Of a stretch of 64,000 bases of DNA, positions 37,196-47,820 are shown piece after piece. The notes beneath the pieces were generated by a model. The model saw only the letters and a program-made list of their open reading frames with translations. It was not told where the DNA came from and searched no databases. Every line of letters begins with the position of its first letter. Positions within the stretch are counted from its first letter, which is position 1. The DNA comes from Chryseobacterium sp. 3008163 (GTDB lineage Bacteria; Bacteroidota; Bacteroidia; Flavobacteriales; Weeksellaceae). The position numbers and the translations under genes were made by a program. The stretch spans positions 310,001 to 374,000 of the forward strand of contig NZ_CP033070.1 of NCBI RefSeq assembly GCF_003669035.1. The letters are read 5' to 3'.

Positions 37196-39163
37196 ATGAA
37201 CCACGATATAAACAACTTAAACTTACCAAAAGATTCAAGAAATAAGCAATTAGAGATTATATCAAAGGATAAATTTAGACCACTTTTTGATGTAGAACGT
37301 TTTGTTGTTAAAGAGGAAGTTATTGATAATGGAATAGATTTCCGATTTGAAGTAAAAATAAATAATACCGTTACAGGATTTGGCTTCAATTTTCAATTAA
37401 AAAGTACTGAAAACACAAAACAAAATCACGATGGCTCATATAGTAAAAACATAGAAACAAGCAATATTGAATATTTATTAAATAATGGACAACCAGCTTT
37501 TTATGCATTTTACATTGAAGCAGAAAAAAACATATATTACACTGACCTCAAAAAAGTAATCCACGATCTGAATATCAAAAATCCAAAATGGCAGGATCAA
37601 CCGAATCATACAATAAGATTTAGCGAAAAGTTAGATTTTTCATCCATTACATCTATCTATAATATTGCATTATCAGAAGGTCAAATGATACGGCGTATAC
37701 AAGCTGCTTTTGCGGAAAATTTTGGATATCTTGAAAAAAAAGATAAAATAATAATTGATTTAGACACCAATGTTGTAAGTGACTCTGAAATAGTTGGTAA
37801 GATTGAAGATGTTGGCCTTTTATTGATAGATCAATGCAGATGGAATGATGTTATAAATTTGCATAATCAAACGACCTCAATTCGTAATCGATCAGCTAAA
37901 TACTCTTTAGCGGTAGGCGTTTCCTTTTATTATTCTGGTGAGTTTTTAAGATCGTTGGACTTTTTAAAAGATGCCTATCGGGATATCGATAGAATTGAAC
38001 CGTATTTGCAGGATTATTTAAGGTTTTTTTATTATGGTCTACAAAGAATATTTAATGTAATTACTGAAGATGAATATCAAAACATTACAAATTCTTTTCC
38101 TTCCAACAGCCATATGTTTATGCATAAGCTCTTAGAAGAAGCAAAAGAAAGTATGGTTGAAATGAATAATTCAATAGATTACATAAGTCATGATTTTGAA
38201 AATAAGATCAGTCAAATTATTAACAATGCAGGCGCCTCATCTTATATAAAATTATTGGCAAAAATTGAATTTAATTATTATAAATCACAGCAGTTAATTT
38301 ATAGATTAATTATGATGCTAGTAAGTAATGATGTAGATGAAGCTAAACTTCAATTCAATTCGATCAGCCAACAGTTCCATGATTTATTATCTGAAAGCAA
38401 AAACGTAAGTTCAAATTTTGCTGTCCATTTTTGTTCATTAAGGTATTGTACTTTCGTTATTCATTTTGACAGTATTTATAGGAGAAATCAAAAATCCAAT
38501 TACCTCGATAAATTTTTAACCGACCTCAAGGCGAAAATCATGGACACCTTGAATTTTTTTCAAAATATTAACCATGTTGAAAATGAAATTTGTACTATAA
38601 CACTCTTATTGGAATACTACCAAAATATTGAGGATAGAGAAGGAATAAATAATGTACTATTATTGTTAGATGACTATAAAAAACAATATGGCAATTTTGA
38701 TTTTAACAAAAAAATAGACTTTATAAAAAATGGAGGCACTTTTGTGAATCAGATTATTACTATGGCTAATAGTATAGAGTTGGACAACGATAAAATAGCT
38801 AATCTGGAAATTAGACTAACAGAAATTGAAAGAGGTGAAAAAGAATTCAACTACAAATATGATCCGACAAGATTAACGATTAACCTTTTTCCAATCGGGC
38901 ATTTCCAGTTCCCTAAAGAACAAATAGAAGATATATTTAAAATCTTAAGAATAACCGACGAAATCTTAATTGATAATATTAAAAATATTTTAGGAAAATA
39001 CATCCCTGTTTTAAATTGTTATGTTCTTAAAATCGAGCAGGAAGGACCTCTAAATGGACACAATGAATATCAAGGTATAGAGAACCTTAGAAATGTTTAC
39101 AGAATTCGAGAAGAGTTGTATGAAAATGAATTCAGAAAGACGGAATTAATGTTCAGAAATTAG
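37196..39163 (+). CDS. DUF4365-type nuclease-like protein with helical repeat C-terminus
   Basis: 655 residues. Residues 12-130 match a DUF4365-like domain: Glu at 20, DNGIDFRFEV with Asp 48, and GFNFQLKST with Gln 67-Leu-Lys 69, a PD-(D/E)XK-like D...(E/Q)xK layout. The remainder is mostly helical and may form TPR-like repeats (for example SAKYSLAVGVSFYYSGEFLRSLDFLKDAY). It is followed 75 bases later by an SMC/RecF-type ATPase gene. In this island a nuclease effector controlled by the ATPase is likely. Catalysis is inferred, not shown. Confidence 0.75.
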   Translation: MNHDINNLNLPKDSRNKQLEIISKDKFRPLFDVERFVVKEEVIDNGIDFRFEVKINNTVTGFGFNFQLKSTENTKQNHDGSYSKNIETSNIEYLLNNGQPAFYAFYIEAEKNIYYTDLKKVIHDLNIKNPKWQDQPNHTIRFSEKLDFSSITSIYNIALSEGQMIRRIQAAFAENFGYLEKKDKIIIDLDTNVVSDSEIVGKIEDVGLLLIDQCRWNDVINLHNQTTSIRNRSAKYSLAVGVSFYYSGEFLRSLDFLKDAYRDIDRIEPYLQDYLRFFYYGLQRIFNVITEDEYQNITNSFPSNSHMFMHKLLEEAKESMVEMNNSIDYISHDFENKISQIINNAGASSYIKLLAKIEFNYYKSQQLIYRLIMMLVSNDVDEAKLQFNSISQQFHDLLSESKNVSSNFAVHFCSLRYCTFVIHFDSIYRRNQKSNYLDKFLTDLKAKIMDTLNFFQNINHVENEICTITLLLEYYQNIEDREGINNVLLLLDDYKKQYGNFDFNKKIDFIKNGGTFVNQIITMANSIELDNDKIANLEIRLTEIERGEKEFNYKYDPTRLTINLFPIGHFQFPKEQIEDIFKILRITDEILIDNIKNILGKYIPVLNCYVLKIEQEGPLNGHNEYQGIENLRNVYRIREELYENEFRKTELMFRN

Positions 39164-39238
39164 TAGTTTGGAAATTAATAATATGCTCTGAAGCAGCAAT
39201 TTAAATATTTTTTTATTAATATACAGCTTAAAAAATCA

Positions 39239-41008
39239 ATGAAAATAAAAAGGATAGAGATTGATGGATTTCGTGGGATAAGCAACCAATTATGCATTGA
39301 TTTTTCAAAAAAAGGCAGACCTATATCTACCATTATTTTTGGAGATAATGGAACTGGGAAATCATCAATCATCGACGCTATAGAATTTAACCTCCAGGGA
39401 AAACTTGAACGTAGTGACTCTCTAAATAATGAATTTAGACCCTCAGTAACTAATTTTAGAAATAATATTCTTGAAGGTAGTAAAACGATTTTACATTTTG
39501 AAGACGACAGTTCTAATTCTAGAGATATTCTTGTTGATTTTGACATTGAAAAGGATAAACATATTTATTCAAGAAGCACAAACCCACTTAACAAATATTT
39601 TAATATAGCACCTATAGCGCTACGTAGAAACGACATCATCACCTATTCTCTGACACCATCAGAGAAAAAACAGGTCATATTCTGGACTTTCATCTATAGA
39701 ACAAAATTTCCAATTGATAAAACTGAAGAAGAAAATGATCTAGTTGATAATAATCTTATCAGTGAACTTTCAAGTGAGAGGCTTGAACTCAAAAACAAAC
39801 GAAAGGAACTTAGGGAGAAGCTTAGCGATATATTAAAGATACCTGTTGAAGAAATTCCAATTATGGGAACCGTCTTTGACCAATTTATCAAGGAGAAGAT
39901 TAGAAATGGAGTATCGAAGCAGCAATATCGCTCACTAAAAGAGATGGGTCATTTAAAGGGAGTTAATGAAGTAGCAATTACCGTATCTGACAAATTGCTA
40001 ATAATAAATCAAGAGATTATTACACTAAATAATCAGCTTGGTCGCATGAAAAAACTTAACTCACCATCTTCTGAAAGGCGAAAAGAGGAAACCAGAAGAT
40101 TTTTGGAAGAAGCTTCATTAGAGCTAACAACCTCCTTTTTGGAAATAACAAACTCGGATTTTGTTAAAGAAATTTCTGTTAAAATGGGTGAACAGACTGA
40201 TGTTTCCTTTGAATTAGAAGTTACACTGAAGAATGGAGTAAAAACATTTCCCAATAAAATATTCAGCGAAGCAAATCTTGACCTTCTTATTCTATTACTC
40301 TATACGTCAATCATTAAAGAATCAAACAAGTATGGACAATCAAAATTGATCATTCTTGATGATGTACTTCAAAGTGTTGATTCTGTGATAAGAATCAATT
40401 TTATGGAGTATCTTCTAAATTCGTTTAAAGATTGGCAGTTTATCATAACAACCCACGATAGACTTTGGTTAAATCAATTGAGAAGTTCTTTTCGAAGGAA
40501 TAGTCATCGTTTCAAAGAGCTTGAAATATTTAGGTGGGATTTCCAAAATGGACTTCAAATTTATGAGCAATCACACAATTTTCAAAACTCAAGTCTGGTT
40601 AAAGCGATTGAAACTAAGGACACCCAAATTATAGCTTCTCAAACAGGTCTTTTTCTAGAATTTATGAGTAATATTCATAGCATGAATCTTAACTTAAGTA
40701 TTCAGAGGAAAAAAGATGACAAGTATAATCTTGGAGACCTGTGGCCGGGACTGGTAAAGTATTTCAAGAAAACGTCTTTGTGTAATCATGTTGTTAAAAT
40801 TGACAAACTTCTACACATCAGAAATCTATTAGGTGCACATTATAATGACTGGGCTATATCACTGAGCAATAGTGACATTCGTGAGTTTTCCACTTTAGTT
40901 AATGACTTTTATTTACTTACGTTCTGCCAAAATTGTGAAAGCTGGGTCAATAAGGAGAATACTTGCAATTGTAGAAAGATTGATATTAATAATGCCTTTA
41001 ATACTTGA
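39239..41008 (+). CDS. SMC/RecF-like ABC ATPase, putative defence sensor
   Basis: 589 residues. Walker A GDNGTGKS (residues 35-42), a coiled-coil-prone middle (about 170-300, with KNKRKELREKLSDI and LEEASLELTTSFLEI), Walker B LIILDDVLQSVD with D-loop and H-loop TTHDRLW (about 375-410). A C-terminal Cys cluster, CQNCESWVNKENTCNC, suggests a zinc site. Short coiled coil and domain order resemble Lamassu-type LmuB and other defence ATPases. Paired with the DUF4365-type protein upstream. Its last bases overlap a hairpin shared with the convergent gene. Confidence 0.78.
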   Translation: MKIKRIEIDGFRGISNQLCIDFSKKGRPISTIIFGDNGTGKSSIIDAIEFNLQGKLERSDSLNNEFRPSVTNFRNNILEGSKTILHFEDDSSNSRDILVDFDIEKDKHIYSRSTNPLNKYFNIAPIALRRNDIITYSLTPSEKKQVIFWTFIYRTKFPIDKTEEENDLVDNNLISELSSERLELKNKRKELREKLSDILKIPVEEIPIMGTVFDQFIKEKIRNGVSKQQYRSLKEMGHLKGVNEVAITVSDKLLIINQEIITLNNQLGRMKKLNSPSSERRKEETRRFLEEASLELTTSFLEITNSDFVKEISVKMGEQTDVSFELEVTLKNGVKTFPNKIFSEANLDLLILLLYTSIIKESNKYGQSKLIILDDVLQSVDSVIRINFMEYLLNSFKDWQFIITTHDRLWLNQLRSSFRRNSHRFKELEIFRWDFQNGLQIYEQSHNFQNSSLVKAIETKDTQIIASQTGLFLEFMSNIHSMNLNLSIQRKKDDKYNLGDLWPGLVKYFKKTSLCNHVVKIDKLLHIRNLLGAHYNDWAISLSNSDIREFSTLVNDFYLLTFCQNCESWVNKENTCNCRKIDINNAFNT

Positions 41009-41057
41009 AGCTATTTTAATCGTAATTTTTTTAAGTCGTGTCCTTTTAAAAAGCTTC
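41007..41057. terminator. Hairpin between convergent ATPase and SMEK-STAND genes
   Basis: GAAGCT plus an A/T arm at 41007-41019 pairs with the T/A arm ending AGCTTC at 41044-41057. It overlaps both stop codons, with a T-run in the loop region. Position between converging genes suggests a bidirectional terminator; the pairing is imperfect. Confidence 0.45.
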
Positions 41058-44000
41058 CTTTAATCTCCAGGTCATTTCCATAGCTTCCTGCCAACCTGAA
41101 TTGGAGAAATGATCTAAGATAGAAATTAAGTTACTAAAATTATTTTTTTTGTATAAAATTTCCTTGTAATCAGTAATTATCAATTCTGTTAATTTGATAA
41201 TCTCACCTAATGTTGTACGATCAGAAGTAAAGCCTGACTTGGATGAACACAATACAATTTTATTAGAAAAATCTAGAATATCTTCGGGATCCAGTTCAAA
41301 TAAGTCATTTAGCATTTGTATAAAATAATATCCTGTATGAGCAACCATATATCCATTGTGCAAAATAACAGACTGCTCAACAATACAACTTATCAAAGGT
41401 TTAATTTTTTTGTAAAATGCCAATTTATGATTTGCGGAAATAGATCTATCTTTATTAGATACTTTGCCATGACATACTGTATAGTATAATTGCTGGATTA
41501 AATGATCAATAATTTTAAAGTCATCGTACTTAGAATCCTGATCTAAATTTTTAATACGCATTTTTTCGTACCTAATTTTTACTAAGTCCAGAAGAATGAT
41601 GATTAATCCTTTATATTTTTCTGGTTCTTCAATGTAGTCATTATTCTCACGATAGGGGTCAATTACTTTCGTAATCTCAAAAATTAAACTACGGCAAAAA
41701 TCATTAACATTTATATTTGAATAGACTATGGCTTTGGCTTCGGAACTATCCTCATAAATTATTAATTTTAAAATAATAACTACTAAAACTTTCCATATTT
41801 CTGGTGCTATTTTAGTTTTGTAAGCATTCAACCTTTCCATTACTGATAAACAAAAATCTTCAACATTTTCCTTGTCATTAATTATAATCTCATGCGGATA
41901 AACAGCTAAAAGAATTTCGTTGAAGCACATTCCGTCAGTTTCGACAATACATCTATTCTTAATAATATTCCAATACTCAGTCTTTCTTTGATTCCAAAAA
42001 TATTTAAGCCCTTTTAAAGCATGATACCTGACAATTTGTTCATTATCTGACATTAACAAAATAACCCAATCCTCAATTTCCTTATCTTTAAAAGCACTCA
42101 TTAATCGGAGTAATGTTAAGACTGATACATTCTTAGCATTAGGACCATAGCCTCTAACAGTCTGGTTTAATTCACCAGATTCATAATCTTTTGTAAGATA
42201 ATTTATATCTCGCACATACTGTAACGCGATTTTCTTGATTATAAATTTCTGCTTTATAGTTAATTGCTTTCCCAATTTGGAAAAAATATTCAGAAAGCGC
42301 GCTATCTCTAACTCTGTACTTGTTTTCCTGTTACCACTCCACTTATTACATACTGAATACAAATCTTCTATTTGCTTTGCAATCCTAATAACCTTTGACT
42401 TACTAGGAAGCTCTGTACTGTTATTATAAAAATTAGTAAATGATTCAATGTCTTCTATTTTTTGTACAATACATCATCATCTTTGTCATCAACATTGAAT
42501 CCAGACCATTTTGCTTTTTCTTCTCGGGAAGAGTATGATACATCTGCAAGAATATTACCCTCATAAACCATCGGTTCATTAGGGACTTTCATATTGTCGG
42601 CAAGAATTTCTTCTGCTGCCTTGGTCGTTGTTTGTCCAGTAGGAATACAGTTAATCAATTGAATAATTCTACTAACAATGATAGAGGAAGGATTATCTAA
42701 GTGTAATGATAATATGATTTTTTCTATCTTTTCTTTTTGTAAATAAGTTAAGTTTAACCAGACTGCCGTAATCAACTCCCCTGCTTCATATACCAGTTCA
42801 TCGAATAAATAAATTTCTCTTTTACTCAATAATTGGAATGCAATCAATTTAGTTTTTTCAGGAGATCTTCGTAATAGTTGAAATACCCGTCGCCAAACCA
42901 TTGCATGTTTAATCAACGGCATTAATCTTTTTAGCTGTTCTATGCCTTTTCGTATTGTATTTTTAGTGTTGAGATTTTGACCGATCTCATCTAAAATTTT
43001 ATTAATGTACGATGAGGGACCATTAGAACTATCATAATCATAACGTGAATAATCAGAACAAATTTCGAATTTAGATTTGCCGATTTCAAAATTGACCTTC
43101 TGATATAATTTATTAGCAGTCAGGTCATTAACTGCATTATAAATGTCAATTCCTAGTGCTAATGCGAAATCAAAATCCAATTTTAAAAATTCCTTAAACT
43201 TTTCTTCAAGCGCATAATGAACCATACCATAGTCTTGTTTCCTGTTACTTCTTAGAGATAAAACAACTCCATTCCCAAGATTTGTTCCTTTTTCACTTCT
43301 CTCTGTATGAAAATAAAGGGATTTATAAATGCTAGTCGCTAATTCATTATCGTGATTGTAGATCAACACAATATTGTCGGACAATTGATAAAAGTAACCT
43401 ATTGGAAAATCTTCTTCATTTAAAAGCGATAAGATATTATTAAAGAACTTCTGAGCTTTTTCGATATTAAATGGTAAAGTTTTAATAATATTATCAATAG
43501 CTTTTACACCTCCATTATGATCTAAAACATCCCTACTATTAACATCTTTCCTATTTTCCCAAACAAAGTCAAAGCAGTTGCAACTTGCATCTGAAAGGCT
43601 TTTAATAACGTTTAATTGTTCGCTTAAAAAATATTGTTCAATACTGATGGTAATCAGAGAATTTACCTCCCATACGTTTGTCACATGTAAACACGTAGAA
43701 ACTTTTAACAATAAGTCTACATCCTTCTCTCTGATATTTCCCCTATTTAAAAATCTAATACCTTCAAGTAATTTTTTCACGATCTGCCCTTTCTTATCAA
43801 TGTCAGTTTCCTGAAAAATAATATTTAAATCTTCGACAGAACTGTAACAATTCACTAGTACATAAATCAATGTGGTCTGATGCAGCAGTCTAAACAAGGG
43901 GCTTTCTTCCTGCACGATTTTAAAATAGTGATCCCAAAATAAATAATTGTGTTCCTTATATAACTTTGTATAGAAATAAATAAAACTCTGCCTAAAAATA

Positions 44001-45545
44001 AAGGGCATTTTTTCATTGTTCGCAACATAATTTACTTGCTCGTTTATGTCCTCTTTTAACAAATATTTAGAAATGGCAAAATCCAACAATATGTTATGAG
44101 TAAACGAAATCTTTTTTTCATCACACTTACTTCCTCTAAAATTCCAGAACTTATAAGGTCATTAAAGACATTCTTATGGTTCTCTTCTAATATCTGAAAC
44201 TTATCATATGATAGACTTCCACTTTCTGCAAGTTTTAATGTCAGATTTCGTAAAAACAATCCTTTTTCGAAGCTATCTTCAATTGAACTTATCCAAAATA
44301 CATTTAACAACTGTTCTTCACTTTCTATACTATTGAATGCGCTGAAATTTCCTTTTTTTCCAATCAATACGTAATAAAACATATTGAGAAAATAAGGAGT
44401 CTTCAATAATTTTTTTAATTCGATATTACTTTTTTGATAAATGCTTTCAAATCCAGGCAGAAGATCGAAAGCTTCTTCGACCTCTTGCTCAGTGAGCGCA
44501 GGTATTTGAAAATTCCTGCAAGAAACTTGATTATTGATATTATCAGTTGGAAAGAGTTCAAGAAGTTTTCTTGATTTTATAGCGTCATAAGTTCTTACAC
44601 TTACTACTATCCGCCAGGTATTGGATAATTCAACAATAGATTTTTTTATAGCTCTTATTATATTGCTTTTTAATTTTTCATCTTTGGCAGTATCATAAGC
44701 ATCAAAAATTAATATAGACTTGTCGTTTCCGGCATCAATTCGTGCCAAAATAGTTAACCATTCTTTATCAATTTTAAGTTCTTCACCTATTTCATCATTC
44801 GTACCTTCTGTCAGATCATTTATTCTAATAATAAAACAGGGTATGCTCCTAGATGAACAGTACCTGCTTAGCTCTTCAAGCAGGAAACTTTTGCCAAATC
44901 CAGGACCTCCCACCAAAAGCCCATTTTTTTCTTGTACAAAATCAAATACTGTTTTGATTAGATCTGCTCTGTGGATATAAATTCCCTTCTCTACTTCATT
45001 TACTTTTTGAAAGGGTATTTTTAAATCTGATTTTGATATTGAATTATAAAGTTGGGGATGATTCCAATCTGCCAAAATATCGTTGATTAATCTTAATTTT
45101 TTCGGTTCTGTACATCGATATAGTATAACGTCCAAAAATTTAGAAAGATCGTATGCCTCATAGATAACTCCATCTAATGTTTTTTGTTCAAGAAGATTTG
45201 CATTTACTTTTTTACTAATAAAAAATACTATGAAGTGATTAGCACAGATACCTATTTCCTTAAATGCTGTTACACTATCATTATATTTTTTTTGTGATTT
45301 TTGTCTGCTGTAACTTGTATATAAATACCCCTTGATTCAGAAACTAAATCATAACTACGTTGATTTCTTTTTTTCTCATTGGCGTTAATAAGTTCCCATC
45401 CAAAAATCTCATTGAGCAAATTTTTACTCAAATTCTCTGCAAATATATTTAAATCACCTAATCCAACTGAATTTGAGTATCCTAACTCATCCGCAAAATT
45501 GAATAGATAGGTTTTAATATTATGAAAATACGCTGGTGAACTCAT
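41046..45545 (-). CDS. SMEK-domain STAND NTPase, very large (frame interrupted three times)
   Basis: Four frames in line form one protein of about 1,500 residues when one base is added to each of three T-runs (45286-45293, 44112-44118, 42458-42463). The rejoined sequence is fluent at each joint: DKNHKKKYNDSVTAF, KKISFTHNILLDFAISKYLL and YKKIEDIESFTNFYNN. Residues 1-90 are a SMEK domain (NLLNEIFGWELINANEKK, SYDLVSESRGIYIQVTAD). A STAND/NACHT-like ATPase follows, with Walker A VGGPGFGKS (about 215) and Walker B ILIFDAYD (about 277). About 1,000 helical residues form the sensor part. Start ATG 45545. Such proteins act in anti-phage sensing; the trigger is unknown. Confidence 0.78.
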
Positions 45546-45654
45546 ATTATAGTGGGTCAAGCATCAAAAACTTCAACTACCTCTGTGCTTAGTTAAAGGG
45601 TTAATGGTAGTAGTTCGCTTTCAAGCGAGTTAATAAAAAATGCTGAAAGAATAT

Positions 45655-46263
45655 TTAATCTGGGAGTTGTACTGCTCCATTTGTCGTAAGATATATCCTT
45701 CCTCTACTTATATCAATAATTTTCTCCAGATCTTTCCAACTTCTCGTTCTTATGGCGCAGAATATTTTGATCTCCTTATCAGGATAAACTTTTTGTAGTT
45801 CTAATGCTGATGCCATCGATGTTCTGCCTAAAGTTAGAATATCATCGACTATAATAATGGTGGGTTCGCTGAACAGTACTGGATCTACTATTAAGCTTTC
45901 TTGATGTGCCTGCACCGTATTTCTGGTGTCTGCATGAAATTGCCCACTTGATTTGGGAATTGCATACTTGCGCATCAGACAATCAGCTACATTCTCTCCC
46001 ACTCCATTGCTGGCAAGCGTCTCACAGATGATCTTCGCCGGAAAAACAGCGCCATCTACTAAAGGTGTACTTCTTGGTACCGGAACTAAAGCTGAATTTG
46101 CAAAAAATTCTGATAGATTTGCTTCTTTTATTCTCTGGCTTAATCTCGTACTGAAGCTTACATCTCCGTTTTTACAGGATCCGGCAACTGTTCTTGAAGA
46201 AATTTCTATCTCGGACTTACCTCTTGGAGAATAGGCCAGAAAAGTAAGAAACTCAAAAGACAT
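45655..46263 (-). CDS. ComF-like phosphoribosyltransferase
   Basis: 202 residues. The PRPP-binding loop IIIVDDILTLGRTSMASA is at about residues 136-153, with an upstream ALVPVPRSTPLVDG segment typical of ComFC-type type I phosphoribosyltransferases. The zinc-finger N-terminus of ComFC is absent. It overlaps the dprA-like gene by 11 bases, so the two are translated together. ComF and DprA both act in competence, but as a pair inside a mobile element they probably form a defence or anti-DNA-entry module. Confidence 0.8.
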   Translation of the reverse strand: MSFEFLTFLAYSPRGKSEIEISSRTVAGSCKNGDVSFSTRLSQRIKEANLSEFFANSALVPVPRSTPLVDGAVFPAKIICETLASNGVGENVADCLMRKYAIPKSSGQFHADTRNTVQAHQESLIVDPVLFSEPTIIIVDDILTLGRTSMASALELQKVYPDKEIKIFCAIRTRSWKDLEKIIDISRGRIYLTTNGAVQLPD

Positions 46264-46927
46264 ACTCTTTCTTTGTTGTTAAATAGGGAATGCTTTCGAT
46301 CAGAAATTCAAAGTTATCATTGGTCAGTACCTGTGCACCATAACTTAGCATTTCTTCTGCCCATGAAATTTTATCGTTAAGGACATTTTCCATAATGAAC
46401 AACTGTCTTCCTAATCTTAATGCCTCCCAACCCTGATGTTTTGTTCCGCTTTTCTCACTCGCCTCAATGATGATCGTTGCATCACTGATCAACGCCATTG
46501 TGCGGTTTCTGATAGGGAAACTTTTTGATGTTACGGGATAGTTTTCTGGGAACTGCGAGATCAGCAAATGATTTTCAGCAATGAAATCCTGAAGGTCTTT
46601 ATTTTCAGCAGGGAAATATTTATCAAGGGGTGTCCCGATAACACCTACGGTGTGACCTTGAAATTCAATGGCAGTTTTATGTGCGATTGAGTCGACACCT
46701 TCTGCTAAGCCGCTGACCACAGTAATGTCATTTTGAACCAAGAGCTTCGCTATCTTTCTTGCTCTTCTTATACCCAGTTCAGAAACCTTCCTGGAACCAA
46801 CGACCGCTACCCTTCTTCCATTTTCCAATAACGAAAAATCCCCTTTGTAAAACAACTCTTTGGGACTGTTCTTTTTCTCAACGGTGGTCAGCTTATCGTA
46901 GTATTCGTTAAAAGCACTGATCTGCAT
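46253..46927 (-). CDS. DprA/Smf-like (SLOG) protein
   Basis: 224 residues with the DprA Rossmann core: VAVVGSRKVSELGIRRARKI, VVSGLAEGVDSIAHKTAIE, GVIGTPLDKYFPAENKDL, FPIRNRTMALISDATIIIEA and SGTKHQGWEALRLGR. It lacks the SAM-like N-terminal and winged-helix C-terminal domains of chromosomal DprA, so it is a compact variant. It is followed by a phosphoribosyltransferase gene. Inverted repeats upstream (46968-47002) may control it. Confidence 0.82.
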   Translation of the reverse strand: MQISAFNEYYDKLTTVEKKNSPKELFYKGDFSLLENGRRVAVVGSRKVSELGIRRARKIAKLLVQNDITVVSGLAEGVDSIAHKTAIEFQGHTVGVIGTPLDKYFPAENKDLQDFIAENHLLISQFPENYPVTSKSFPIRNRTMALISDATIIIEASEKSGTKHQGWEALRLGRQLFIMENVLNDKISWAEEMLSYGAQVLTNDNFEFLIESIPYLTTKKEYVF

Positions 46928-47326
46928 AGGTCTTCAAGATTTAAATGAATAATGTAAATATAGTGTATTTAGTGTGTAAAATACAAATCGAAAAACACTA
47001 AAACCAACCATCAAGGAGAATTAATAAATATTATATACAACTGATCTTTTTCAGAATAAACCGGTAAAAAGGCAGCTAAGGTATATCGGTCATCCATTTC
47101 TTCACCCAGCCAAAAGACTACGGCATAAACGGTTTCCTCCCTGAAGGTACCCTCCAATTATTCCGTTTCCTTTTGGCTTTCGCCTTTGCCCGCTAAGATT
47201 ATCTGCTTTCTTTTTTCCGGTTTTTCTTTTGAAAAATATTCAGCGAAGCCCAAAGGGCTTTAAGAGAAAGTACGGAGAAGAGATTGAGAACAAATCAAAA
47301 TGTACAATCTTTAAAAACCTACGATT
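46928..47326. other. 399-base divergent regulatory gap between dprA-like and ssb
   Basis: No ORF seen. On the dprA side TAGTGT occurs twice (46961-46966, 46970-46975), and TTTAGTGT (46968-46975) is inverted as ACACTAAA (46995-47002), a possible operator; TATATTTA on the minus strand at 46956-46963 is near a -7 element. On the ssb side a hairpin AAGCCC/GGGCTT with a three-base loop (47246-47260) lies in the leader. The middle section, about 47060-47200, is more GC-rich and shows nothing recognisable. Confidence 0.45.
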
Positions 47327-47779
47327 ATGAACATTATCGGAAGACTGACAAGGGATGCGGAAGTGCGCAACTTGCCAAATGAAAAACAGGTAGTTAATTT
47401 TTCAATTGCTACGAATGACAATTATCGCAACAAACAGGGCGAACGAATCGAACAGACCACCTATTTTGAATGTGCCTATTGGATCTCTCCAAAAGTCGCA
47501 GACTTTTTAACAAAAGGGACTTTGGTAGAATTAAGCGGAAGAGCCTACACCTCTGCATGGTTAGGAAAAGACGGAGAACCCCATGCAGGTCTGAATTTCC
47601 ACACCTCACAGATCAAGGTTCACGGCGGTGGTAAAAGAACCGAAAACATCTCTACTGAGTCGAACAAAACAGCTAAGAAGGAAATTTCTAATTCTAATTC
47701 TAATTCTAATTCTAATTCTAATTCTAATTCTAATTCTAAATCCATAGATAGCGAAAAGGATGATGACCTACCATTTTAA
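47327..47779 (+). CDS. ssb: Single-stranded DNA-binding protein
   Basis: 150 residues. The OB-fold covers residues 1-105 (MNIIGRLTRDAEVRNLPNEK, FSIATNDNYRNKQGE, TTYFECAYW, LVELSGRAYTSAW). A Ser-Asn repeat linker is followed by an acidic tip, DDDLPF, the usual protein-interaction tail. It protects single-stranded DNA during conjugative transfer or replication of the element. First gene of the plus-strand maintenance run. Confidence 0.93.
   Translation: MNIIGRLTRDAEVRNLPNEKQVVNFSIATNDNYRNKQGERIEQTTYFECAYWISPKVADFLTKGTLVELSGRAYTSAWLGKDGEPHAGLNFHTSQIKVHGGGKRTENISTESNKTAKKEISNSNSNSNSNSNSNSNSKSIDSEKDDDLPF
47687..47740 (+). repeat. (TCTAAT)n hexanucleotide tract inside ssb
   Basis: Eight perfect TCTAAT copies plus one variant (TCTAAA) encode alternating Ser-Asn in the SSB linker. 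Unit changes keep frame and would only alter linker length. Confidence 0.9.
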
Positions 47780-47820
47780 AATCATCAAACAGAATTCTCT
47801 AACAATTAAATATTAACATC

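Noticed and set aside
45546..45654. Small hairpin TCGCT/AGCGA (45616-45629) and a minus-strand frame ending LSTEVVEVFDA before the SMEK gene
   Set aside because: Stem is only five pairs and the peptide has no start; could be a leftover gene end, but too little to support.
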